A stretch of 54,894 nt of DNA from Candidatus Anammoximicrobium sp. (GTDB taxonomy: Bacteria; Planctomycetota; Planctomycetia; Pirellulales; Pirellulaceae): contig JAAYYU010000331.1 of assembly GCA_012515235.1 (NCBI GenBank), positions 1 through 54,894 of the forward strand, given 5' to 3'. The notes below the pieces were generated by a model. That model did no database searches. It was not told the DNA's origin and saw only the letters and a list, made by a program, of their open reading frames with translations. Both the position numbers and the translations under genes were made by a program. How positions within the stretch are numbered: the stretch's first letter is position 1; every line of letters begins with the position of its first letter. Of this stretch, positions 8,897 to 15,898 are shown in pieces.

Positions 8897-9141
8897 GGGG
8901 TCAGGCCTACAGAATTCAATTTTGACCGATGGTGACGTCAGCCAGGTGGTAGGACTGAGCTCGAGCGGTTGGGGTCAGGCTTACAGAATTCAATTTTGAC
9001 CGATGGTGACGTCAGCCAGGTGGTAGGACTGTGCTCGAGCGGTTGGGGTCAGGCTTACAGAATTCAATTCTGACCGATGGTGACGTCAGCCAGGTGGTAG
9101 GACTGTGCTCGGTCAAAATTGAATTCTGTAAGCCTGACCCC
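8897..9141. repeat. 74-bp tandem repeat array closed by an inverted unit
   Basis: GGGGTCAGGC(C/T)TACAGAATTC starts at 8897, 8971 and 9045, a period of exactly 74 bp. Each unit also holds the palindrome TGACGTCA and the segment CAGGTGGTAGGACTG. After the third unit the 31-bp core returns in reverse complement at 9111-9141, so units 3 and 4 can form a hairpin with a 35-nt loop. It occupies most of the 358-bp gap between two minus-strand genes. The GGGGTCAG/CTGACCCC ends resemble REP sequences handled by RAYT (Y1) transposases, but no such gene is in the window. Confidence 0.9.
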
Positions 9142-9159
9142 AGGGGCGAAATTCCGGTG

Positions 9160-9738
9160 CTAGCGACTTTGGCCGGCTCCCAGGGCGAGCAGTTTCAGGA
9201 ACTCGCGGAGCAGGGGCGTGTTGTCGTTCCACGTTCTGGCCGTCACCAGCATCCCATCGACGACCACTGGCCGGTCCACGTAAGTCGCGCCGCCCTGCTG
9301 GGCGTCCAGGGCGCACTTGGCCACGGTCGTCACCGTCTTGCCCCGGATGACGTCGGCGGCGGTCAGGATTTCGATCCCGTGACACACGCAGGCGACCGGT
9401 TTTGCGGCGGTGCAGATTGCGCGTGTGATCCGCAGCAGGTCCTGGTCGTATCGCAGGTACTCCGGCGCACGGCCGCCGGAGATGAACATGCCGGCGTAGT
9501 CGTCCGGATTCACATTGCGAAAGGCGACGGCGGCTTGGATGTGATAGCCGGGCCGTTCTTGGGTAATGTCCCACGGCACGTCGGCATTGGGCGGGATTTC
9601 GTGCAGCACCGAGTGGTACAGCCTTGCTTCGGGGCCGGCGACGACGACTTCGTAGCCGTCCTCGGGCAAGCGGTAATACGGATAGAACGTGTCCAACGCC
9701 TCGGTGGCGTCACCCAACGGCATCAGGATTTTCGGCAT
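9160..9738 (-). CDS. DJ-1/PfpI family protein
   Basis: ATG 9738 is preceded by GGAGGG at good spacing and gives 192 residues. The fold is recognisable from MPKILMPLGD, FISGGRAPEYLR and the nucleophile elbow ACVCHGIEIL, with the likely reactive Cys119 followed by His-Gly. Members include deglycases, cysteine peptidase-like and chaperone-like stress proteins of the cytosol; which activity applies cannot be told here. It stands by itself on the minus strand, with the repeat array downstream and a divergent cytochrome-like gene upstream. Confidence 0.88.
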   Translation of the reverse strand: MPKILMPLGDATEALDTFYPYYRLPEDGYEVVVAGPEARLYHSVLHEIPPNADVPWDITQERPGYHIQAAVAFRNVNPDDYAGMFISGGRAPEYLRYDQDLLRITRAICTAAKPVACVCHGIEILTAADVIRGKTVTTVAKCALDAQQGGATYVDRPVVVDGMLVTARTWNDNTPLLREFLKLLALGAGQSR

Positions 9739-9937
9739 GACGGGGCCCTCCGGTTTCAGATTTCCACAGCCGCTGTGTTGTAGCAGATCTGCTCCGCCGC
9801 TCAAGCCTCCGCAGCCGCATCGGCCGCGGGCCGAAACCCCTTTTGCATTTTTTGTTCGGGAAAGTTATGGTAGATAGGATAGAAGCCCCGGTTTTTGCCG
9901 AAGAAACCGGAAGACCTTGGACGAGGAGGGCCGAACC

Positions 9938-10351
9938 TTGAAACGCATTACCAGAATCGTCTTGACAGCCTGGCTCCTGACGACCCTGGGGGTCCCGCCA
10001 GTTTCTGGGCAGACCGAGCTGGGGACCGTGCTCAAGAAGCATTATCAACTCCGCTACGTCTCGTGCTATTCGTGCCATACCAAGGAAGCGGACGAGGAGG
10101 CGGAGAAGACCAAGGACAAGCTGACCTCGTTCGGCGAAGTCATCGTGAACCTGGTCGCGGGCCAACAGATCACCGAGCGGTTGAACGCCGTCAAGGGCCT
10201 GGAAGAGGAGAAGGAAGAGGTCAAAGACGCGATCAAGCGCGAATTTGCCGAGGCGCTCAAGAAGCTGGACGCCGTCAAGGGTCCCAACGGCAAGACGTAC
10301 GGCGAGTTGATTCAGGCCGGCGAGATCGACGGAATCAGGCCGTGCAAGTAG
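9938..10351 (+). CDS. Small exported mono-haem cytochrome-like protein
   Basis: I chose TTG 9938, preceded by GAGGAGGG, which gives 137 aa with a clean signal peptide (KRITRIVLTAWLL...VSGQ). A TTG 21 bp upstream is the alternative. One haem c motif CYSCH is at residues 43-47. The rest is a strongly charged, coiled-coil-like helix (EADEEAEKTKDK, EEEKEEVKDAIKREF) ending CK. This is too short and charged for a classical class I cytochrome; it may be a small periplasmic redox or haem-bearing protein. A DUF1559 gene follows 86 bp downstream on the same strand. I know no function for it. Confidence 0.7.
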   Translation: MKRITRIVLTAWLLTTLGVPPVSGQTELGTVLKKHYQLRYVSCYSCHTKEADEEAEKTKDKLTSFGEVIVNLVAGQQITERLNAVKGLEEEKEEVKDAIKREFAEALKKLDAVKGPNGKTYGELIQAGEIDGIRPCK

Positions 10352-10437
10352 CACTGGCGGAGCGCGGTCCGGGGCCGTCCGCGCGGACCGCGGGGTCCAC
10401 CAAGGTTTCGTGGGGCAAGCGGTCGGGAGGTCCTTTC

Positions 10438-11457
10438 ATGCGTCGCAGCACCGCCTTTACTCTGGTCGAACTGCTGGTCGTGCTGGCGATCATCAGCATC
10501 CTCGTGGCGCTGACTTTACCCGCCATTCAAGCCGCGCGGGAATCCGCCCGCAGGACGCAGTGCAAGAACAACCTGAGGCAACTCGGCGTCGCGCTGCAAC
10601 TGTATCATACCAGCTACCGCACGTTGCCGGCCGGTTACATCTACCAGCCTTCTGCCCCGCCACAGGGGCCGGCTCCGTCCAGCGTCTCGCCCGGCAGCAA
10701 GGCGACGCGGCGGTTTGACGCGCCCCCGCCCACTCCGGTGCTCCAGCCGAACGGTCCGGGCTGGGGTTGGGCGGCGCTGTTGTTGCCCTTTCTGGAGCAG
10801 ACCGCGTTGAGTTCGGAGATCGACTTTGGACGGCCCGTCGAGGACGTCACCAGCACCGCTGCGCGGAACGTCGAATTGTCCGCTTTGCAGTGTCCCAGCG
10901 ACACCAGCTGCGGTCCCTTCACGGTGCTGAACGAACTGCACGAACCCTTGGTGCGGGCCGCCACCAACAGCTATGCCGCCAGTTTCGGTTCGTACCGCGT
11001 CATCAGCCGGCCGGTGGGGCCGGGCGGCCGGGAAGAGTTCACCATCGTGGGCGGTCTGATCAACACCGATCCCGACACCGGCAACGGGCTGTTCACGAGA
11101 AACAGCGGCCTCCGCTACGCCGACATCACCGACGGCCTGTCGCAGACGATGGCCCTTGGAGAACGGCCCGCGCTGTTCGCCAAGTCGCCTTGGAGCGGCG
11201 TGATCACCGGCGGCACGATCAGGACAACCCCCGGCGCTCCGGTGTACACGGCCAACTTTGAATTGGCGCCGGTCATGGTGATGGCCCGGATCGGCAATCG
11301 CACGTTGAACAGTCCCTACAGCGAGCCTTACGATTTCTTCTCGCCCCACACGGACGTCGTCTTCTTCGTGTTTGCAGACGGCTCGGTGCAGGGGCTCACC
11401 GCCAGCGCCGAACTGGCGACGCTGCACGCGCTGGCCACACGGTCCTCGGGCGATTAG
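10438..11457 (+). CDS. DUF1559 pseudopilin-like protein
   Basis: ATG 10438 with GGGAGG ten bases upstream; 339 aa. The N-terminus STAFTLVELLVVLAIISIL is a type IV prepilin-type signal and helix, followed by the DUF1559 hallmark PAIQAARESARRTQCKNNL and a disulfide-poor periplasmic domain. Near the end, HTDVVFFVFADGS is the H-X9-DG motif found in this planctomycete-expanded family. The protein is expected to be processed by prepilin peptidase and displayed in or on the envelope. Many paralogues occur per planctomycete genome, and individual roles are unknown. It is co-directional with the haem protein before it and the ceramidase-like gene after it. Confidence 0.92.
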   Translation: MRRSTAFTLVELLVVLAIISILVALTLPAIQAARESARRTQCKNNLRQLGVALQLYHTSYRTLPAGYIYQPSAPPQGPAPSSVSPGSKATRRFDAPPPTPVLQPNGPGWGWAALLLPFLEQTALSSEIDFGRPVEDVTSTAARNVELSALQCPSDTSCGPFTVLNELHEPLVRAATNSYAASFGSYRVISRPVGPGGREEFTIVGGLINTDPDTGNGLFTRNSGLRYADITDGLSQTMALGERPALFAKSPWSGVITGGTIRTTPGAPVYTANFELAPVMVMARIGNRTLNSPYSEPYDFFSPHTDVVFFVFADGSVQGLTASAELATLHALATRSSGD

Positions 11458-11511
11458 CGCCCACCGGCCGGCGCCCGGTCCTGTCTTGTTCACGAACCCG
11501 GAGGAAAGACG

Positions 11512-12906
11512 ATGGGCATCCACGACAACAGCTTTTCGCGGCGGCGGTTTTTGCAGGCCGTGTCGGCCGGCGCGGCGGCGATCGGCGCGGGCGCCGTGAC
11601 GAGCGCGGCGGGGGCTGCGGAGGCGTGCCCCTGGCGTGCCGGGATCGCGCGTTGCGAGATCACGCCCGCCGGTCCGATTTGGATGGGCGGCTACGCCTCG
11701 CGCAACCATCCTTCCGAGGGCGTGCTTCAGCCGTTGTGGGCCAAGGCGATGGTGCTGGAGGACGGCGGCGGGTCGCGGGCCGCGTTTGTCAGCATGGATT
11801 TGATCGGCATCGACCGGCGGATGTCCGAGGCGGTGTGCCGCCGGGCCTTGCAGAAGACGGGCCTGTCCCGCGACCGGATTGTGTTGAACTGTTCGCACAC
11901 CCATAGCGGGCCGGTGGTGGCCGGCGTCACGCCCTTGGTTTACGACCTGGACGAGCAGCAGCAGGCGGCGGTGGCGGCTTATGCCCAGACCCTGGAAGAC
12001 CGCCTGGTCGCCGTGATCGAGGCGGCGGCCCAGGACCTGCGGCCGGCGAGACTGTTCTTTGGCGAGGGCCAATGCGGCTTTGCCATCAACCGCCGCGCGC
12101 AGCGCATCAAGCCGACGCCAGACGCACCGTCTCCGCCGGCCCCGGTCGACCACGGCGTCCCCGTGCTGGTCGTCCGCGGCCAGGATGACCGGCTGCGGGC
12201 CGCGCTGTTCGGCTATGCCTGTCACAACACGACCCTGTCCATCTACCAGATCAACGGCGACTATGCCGGGTTCGCCCAAGCGGCCTTGGAGGAGCGTCAT
12301 CCCGGCGCGGCCGCCTTGTTCATGATCGGCTGCGGAGCCGACTGTAACCCGCACCCGCGCGGGCAAGTGGAACTGGCCCGGCAGCACGGGCAAACGCTGG
12401 CGGCGGCCGTCGATGACGTGCTCCGCGGCGGGCTGCAGCCCGTGTCCGGTCCGCTGAAGGCCGGCTTTGAGGATGTCCGCTTGAAGCTGGCGGCTCCGCC
12501 CGGCAAGGAGGAACTCGAACGGCGGTTGCAGGACAAGAACGTCTACCAGCAGCGGCTGGCCCGGTTCCTGTTGGAGGAGCTTGCCGCTGGCCGTTCGCTG
12601 CCGACCTCGTGTGCGTGCCCGGTCCAGGTGCTTCGCTTTGGCGACGGTCTGCTGATGGCGGCCCTGGGCGGGGAAGCGTGCGTGGACTACGCCTTGCGAC
12701 TCCGCCGCGAGTTCGCGGGCCGGCGGATCTGGATCGCCAGCTACTGCAACGACGTGTTCGCCTACGTCCCTTCCGAACGCGTGCTGCAGGAGGGCGGCTA
12801 CGAAGGCGGGACGGCCATGATGTACTTCGGCCTGCACGGTCCGTTTCAGCCGGGCATCGAGCAAGTGCTGATCGATTCGGTCAAGCGGCTGGCGGTCAGG
12901 CCGTAG
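11512..12906 (+). CDS. Tat-exported neutral/alkaline ceramidase-like amidohydrolase
   Basis: ATG 11512 preceded by GGAGGAAAGACG; 464 aa. A Tat signal SRRRFLQAVSAG sits at residues 8-19, followed by an Ala/Gly-rich stretch ending about residue 39. The mature part starts WRAGIARCEITPAGPIWMGGY, the typical opening of the neutral/alkaline non-lysosomal ceramidase N-terminal domain, and has NCSHTHSGPVV (metal-binding His residues) and GYACHNTTLS. The family hydrolyses an N-acyl amide and needs zinc, but planctomycete members are shorter than true ceramidases and their substrate is unknown. It ends shortly before composite element B. Confidence 0.85.
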   Translation: MGIHDNSFSRRRFLQAVSAGAAAIGAGAVTSAAGAAEACPWRAGIARCEITPAGPIWMGGYASRNHPSEGVLQPLWAKAMVLEDGGGSRAAFVSMDLIGIDRRMSEAVCRRALQKTGLSRDRIVLNCSHTHSGPVVAGVTPLVYDLDEQQQAAVAAYAQTLEDRLVAVIEAAAQDLRPARLFFGEGQCGFAINRRAQRIKPTPDAPSPPAPVDHGVPVLVVRGQDDRLRAALFGYACHNTTLSIYQINGDYAGFAQAALEERHPGAAALFMIGCGADCNPHPRGQVELARQHGQTLAAAVDDVLRGGLQPVSGPLKAGFEDVRLKLAAPPGKEELERRLQDKNVYQQRLARFLLEELAAGRSLPTSCACPVQVLRFGDGLLMAALGGEACVDYALRLRREFAGRRIWIASYCNDVFAYVPSERVLQEGGYEGGTAMMYFGLHGPFQPGIEQVLIDSVKRLAVRP

Positions 12907-13037
12907 GGCCCCCGTTGCAGACACAAGCCGGCGGAATCGCGACAGTGCGCCGTCCAGGTCCGGGACCGGCAGTTCGGGCGTTTCACCGATTCCTTCGAAG
13001 GTTGCAAGTCTCGTCCTCGTGCAACCGCCGTTTGCCT

Positions 13038-13520
13038 GGTAGCAACGGAGGCTGAAATAACTTCTCGTTTGGGCGGGACCTGGCGCGCAGGACGACACTC
13101 GCCGATTCGCAGGGTGGAGTCCGCAACGACTTTGCGAAGGTAGCCTCCCCTGCGCCACCACGCTGCTTGCCAGCGTGGAGCGGTGTTCACGACCAGAGAT
13201 ATCCTCGAAAACATCGAGCGATTCGCCACCACGCTGCTCGCCAGCGTGGAGCGGTGTTCACGGTGCTGGACGCATTGCGGCGGGGCGATGGCTGGTCTTG
13301 AACATGGCTCCACGCTGGCGAGCAGCGTGGTGGCCGGAGAGGAAGACGTCGCGCGGTGGGGCGGCGGCTGGTCTTGAACATGGCTCCACGCTGGCGAGCA
13401 GCGTGGTGGCCGAAGAGGGAGACTTATCGGGGCGGGACCGCGGCTGGTCTTGAACATGGCTTCACGCTGGCGAGCAGCGTGGTGGCCGAAATCCGGGAAG
13501 TTATTCTGGCCGCCGTTGCG
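13038..13520. mobile_element. Composite repeat element, copy B
   Basis: The left end GGTAGCAACGGAGGC continues TGAAATAACTTCTCG, and the right end (about 13492-13520) is the diverged reverse complement of the same sequence. Two forward hairpin units lie at 13155-13178 and 13226-13249, then three reverse units at about 13310, 13386 and 13462 (period 76 bp). The segment 13075-13145 (GGAGTCCGCAACGACTTTGC) is the reverse complement of the corresponding segment in copies A and C, so this module lies at the opposite end here. There is no coding capacity. It fills much of the gap between the ceramidase-like gene and the ZraP-like locus. Confidence 0.75.
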
Positions 13521-13570
13521 ATGCGACTCTGCAACCAGACGAACAGCGTGTGAGGGGTTGCACGCGGCGG

Positions 13571-13620
13571 GTGCGCAAGTTTTTCTCGCCTTTCATAGCC
13601 GTGCAAGACAAGTTGCGCAC
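13571..13620. promoter_or_regulatory. Inverted repeat, candidate enhancer for the NtrC-type regulator
   Basis: GTGCGCAA (13571-13578) and TTGCGCAC (13613-13620) are perfect inverted copies. Shorter relatives TTGCAC (about 13557) and GTGCAA (about 13601) lie around them. The pair sits some 45-90 bp upstream of a -24/-12 promoter, which is where an enhancer for a sigma-54 activator is expected. Binding by the regulator coded at 15891 is an inference. Confidence 0.45.
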
Positions 13621-13660
13621 GGCTGGGCTCGGAAATCAGGGTTTCGCGGTACACTGTGGT

Positions 13661-13677
13661 CCGGCACAGGTCTTGCA
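13661..13677 (+). promoter_or_regulatory. Sigma-54 (-24/-12) promoter for the ZraP-like gene
   Basis: CCGGCACAGGTCTTGCA has the invariant GG (13663-13664) and GC (13675-13676) with exactly ten bases between them, and the flanking GGCAC and TTGCA elements of the consensus. It precedes the ZraP-like ATG by about 120 bp. Confidence 0.7.
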
Positions 13678-13796
13678 TATTAAGCCTGCCGTGCGTGACG
13701 TTGACGGGGCCAGGCCGTGAAGATTACGGCGGCGAGCGCTCGCGGCGGCGTTGCCCAAGATTCAAGTTCCGTGGTATTTCGAGAGAGGGGACGGAG

Positions 13797-14411
13797 ATGA
13801 AAAGGACAGGATTTGGTGTGTGGTTGATGTCGGCGGTCATCTGGTCGGTTCCGTCGCTGGTGCTGGCTCAGAACGTACCGGCTCCCCAGGGCCGTGGGCA
13901 AGCGATCCAGGCGGCGGGTCCGCGAGTGAATACGGGGACGGCGGCTCAGATCAATGCCGAAATCCGGCAGAAGCTGGCAGCCGTCGCGGAGGCCAGAGCG
14001 GCACAGCAGCCGGATCAGGCGAAGATCCAGCAAATGACGAGGGAACTGCAGACGCTGCGAGCCCAGTTGCGGCGTGGCGCGGGGGCAGGCGCGGGGGCCG
14101 CTGCGCAGTACGGCGCGGGTCAATGCCCCAATGGCGGCCCCGGCCTGGGGCTTGGCAATGGCCCCGGTCCTGGTTTCGCGGCGGGAGCCGGGAATCAGGG
14201 GGTCGGGAATCAGGGGGCCGGCGGCGGTTTCGGAAATCGGGGTGAGAACACGGGCTGGTCCGGCGGCCGCGGTCCGTGCGGGCAAGGCATGGGGTCTGGC
14301 GGAGGAGCGTACGGGAATTGTCCCTATGGCCGGGGGATGCCTGCGGGGAATAGGGGCGCGACCCGTGGCGGCGGCGCTGGCGGCGGCGGTCGAGGTCGTG
14401 GAGGACGCTAA
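13797..14411 (+). CDS. ZraP/CpxP-like periplasmic protein with Gly-rich tail
   Basis: ATG 13797 with GAGAGGGGACGGAG upstream; 204 aa. A signal peptide MKRTGFGVWLMSAVIW...VLAQ is followed by a helical part (INAEIRQKLAAVAEARAAQQ, then DQAKIQQMTRELQTLRAQLR) that resembles the zinc-binding chaperone ZraP, including the PDxxKI...ExxxLRxxL pattern, and then about 100 residues rich in Gly with Cys in CPNGG, PCGQG and NCPYG. E. coli ZraP also ends in a Gly/Cys/His tail, though a much shorter one. It is followed by a histidine kinase and an NtrC-type regulator as in zraPSR. A role as metal- or stress-responsive periplasmic chaperone is inferred; overall identity is probably low. Confidence 0.6.
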   Translation: MKRTGFGVWLMSAVIWSVPSLVLAQNVPAPQGRGQAIQAAGPRVNTGTAAQINAEIRQKLAAVAEARAAQQPDQAKIQQMTRELQTLRAQLRRGAGAGAGAAAQYGAGQCPNGGPGLGLGNGPGPGFAAGAGNQGVGNQGAGGGFGNRGENTGWSGGRGPCGQGMGSGGGAYGNCPYGRGMPAGNRGATRGGGAGGGGRGRGGR

Positions 14412-14444
14412 GGCGTCGCTTCGAGCCGGGGGACCCATGCGGTT

Positions 14445-14460
14445 CGGCACGGACTCTGCA
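14445..14460 (+). promoter_or_regulatory. Second sigma-54 (-24/-12) promoter, before the kinase gene
   Basis: CGGCACGGACTCTGCA has GG at 14446-14447 and GC at 14458-14459 with ten bases between, and matches GGCACG and TGCA of the consensus. It lies about 90 bp before the kinase start, in the gap after the ZraP-like gene. Confidence 0.6.
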
Positions 14461-14551
14461 ACGGGCGGGCACAGCCGGCCCACGCTTGGCCGTGCGGCGA
14501 GATTGTGTGACAATGGCAATCTCGGTTCCGCCGTTCCGGAGAGCAACTTTG

Positions 14552-15898
14552 ATGCGTTGGCAATCCGTCGCTGTGTACGTCGTGCTCGTGTCGGCCTGGG
14601 CCGCTTTTGGCGTGTGGCAGTACCGGAGTTGCGTGCGCGAGCGGCAGTTGATTGAGGAGACGCTTCATCAGCAGTCGCACTCGGTCATGGCTGCGCTGGT
14701 CGGGGGCATGCAGTCGCATCGCCGGTTGGGCCGGTTCCTCGAGTTGCAGCTGCAGGGCATGTTGGAGGAACTCGTCAAATCGGCCGACGTGATTGCCGTG
14801 GCCGTTTTGGGCGCGTCGGACCGGCCGATCCTGGGCGCCGGGTCGGTCGAGCGGTTGGAGCTGCGTGCGCCGCTGTCGCCCGGCGAGCGTTGGACGGCGG
14901 CGGGGTTTCAGTTGGTCGAATCGTTCGTCTTACAGCCGCCGGAAGCAGGGGCGGAGTTGGGCGGTGGCCGGGGCGGCGGGGGCGGCCGAGGTTACGGGGG
15001 CCGCTGGCGCGCGGACGCGGTGGAGGAGGACAGTGTCTTCGCTGGCGGCGGCCAGTTCCGCGTCGCGCTGCTGCTGGATCGCACGCAGGCCGACCAGTTG
15101 AACCGCCGCTCGGCGTGGTCCCACGCCTTCGTCACCGCTGCGGGCGGCCTGGTTTTGCTGTGTCTGGCGTTGGTATGGCGAGCCGGCGTGCGGATGCTGG
15201 ACGCGCAAGGCCGGGCCCGACTGCTGGAGGTCGAAGCCCGGCATCTGCGCGAGTTGAGTCAGGCGGCGGCTGGTCTGGCGCACGAGACGCGGAATCCCCT
15301 GGGCCTGATCCGCGGCTGGACGCAACGGCTGTTGGAAGACGAGTCGCACGATCCCCAGCGGGAGCAACACGTCCGAGCGGTGATTGAAGAGTGCGATCGG
15401 GTCGCGGCGCGGATCAACCAGTTCCTGGCCTTCGCCCGGCCCTGCGATCCGGTGATCGGGCCGGTGGACCCCCGGCAGATTGTCGCCGAGTTGGCCATGA
15501 TTCTGCAGCCGGACCTGGACGACAAACGGCTTGAGCTGCGCATCGATGCAGCCCCGGACGTCACGCAGTTGCAAGCCGATCGCGAATTGCTGCGTCAGGC
15601 CCTGTTCAACCTGATTCAGAACGCCGTCGCATTTGCGCCGGAGGGCGGCACGATTACAATCAGCGTAGTGGCCGAGCCGGGCGGGCAGTGCCGGCTGGAC
15701 GTAGCGGACCACGGCCCCGGCGTCGCGCCTCAATCCGTACCGTTGCTGTTCACGCCGTATTTCACCACTCGGCCGACCGGCACGGGGTTGGGGTTGGCCA
15801 TCATCCGGCGGATTGCGTCGGCCCACGGCTGGGAGGCCGTCTACCGGCCGGGTGCTGACGGAGGCGCCGTTTTTTCGCTGCAAGGGATTCATGTCTGA
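14552..15898 (+). CDS. Sensor histidine kinase (ZraS/NtrB-like)
   Basis: ATG 14552 follows GGAGAG; 448 aa. Two membrane helices (about residues 5-22 and 191-213) enclose a periplasmic sensor of some 165 residues that holds an unusual glycine stretch GGGRGGGGGRGYGG at 137-150. The cytosolic part has the H-box AAGLAHETRNPLG with His244, N-box FNLIQNAVAFAPEGG, and G-boxes DHGPGVAP and GTGLGLAI. This HisKA/HATPase layout is that of kinases pairing with NtrC-type regulators. Its stop overlaps the regulator start by eight bases, so the pair is translationally coupled. The signal is unknown; the upstream ZraP-like gene suggests an envelope or metal stress. Confidence 0.9.
   Translation: MRWQSVAVYVVLVSAWAAFGVWQYRSCVRERQLIEETLHQQSHSVMAALVGGMQSHRRLGRFLELQLQGMLEELVKSADVIAVAVLGASDRPILGAGSVERLELRAPLSPGERWTAAGFQLVESFVLQPPEAGAELGGGRGGGGGRGYGGRWRADAVEEDSVFAGGGQFRVALLLDRTQADQLNRRSAWSHAFVTAAGGLVLLCLALVWRAGVRMLDAQGRARLLEVEARHLRELSQAAAGLAHETRNPLGLIRGWTQRLLEDESHDPQREQHVRAVIEECDRVAARINQFLAFARPCDPVIGPVDPRQIVAELAMILQPDLDDKRLELRIDAAPDVTQLQADRELLRQALFNLIQNAVAFAPEGGTITISVVAEPGGQCRLDVADHGPGVAPQSVPLLFTPYFTTRPTGTGLGLAIIRRIASAHGWEAVYRPGADGGAVFSLQGIHV

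Noticed and set aside
8897..9141. 74-bp repeats as CRISPR or as iterons of an origin
   Set aside because: No spacers, no replication gene nearby, and the last unit is inverted; a REP-type array explains it better.
10516..13161. Long minus-strand open frame (881 codons) over the DUF1559 and ceramidase-like genes
   Set aside because: Antisense shadow of GC-rich coding DNA; composition is Arg/Gly/Pro/Gln-rich with no family likeness, while both plus-strand genes have clear domains.
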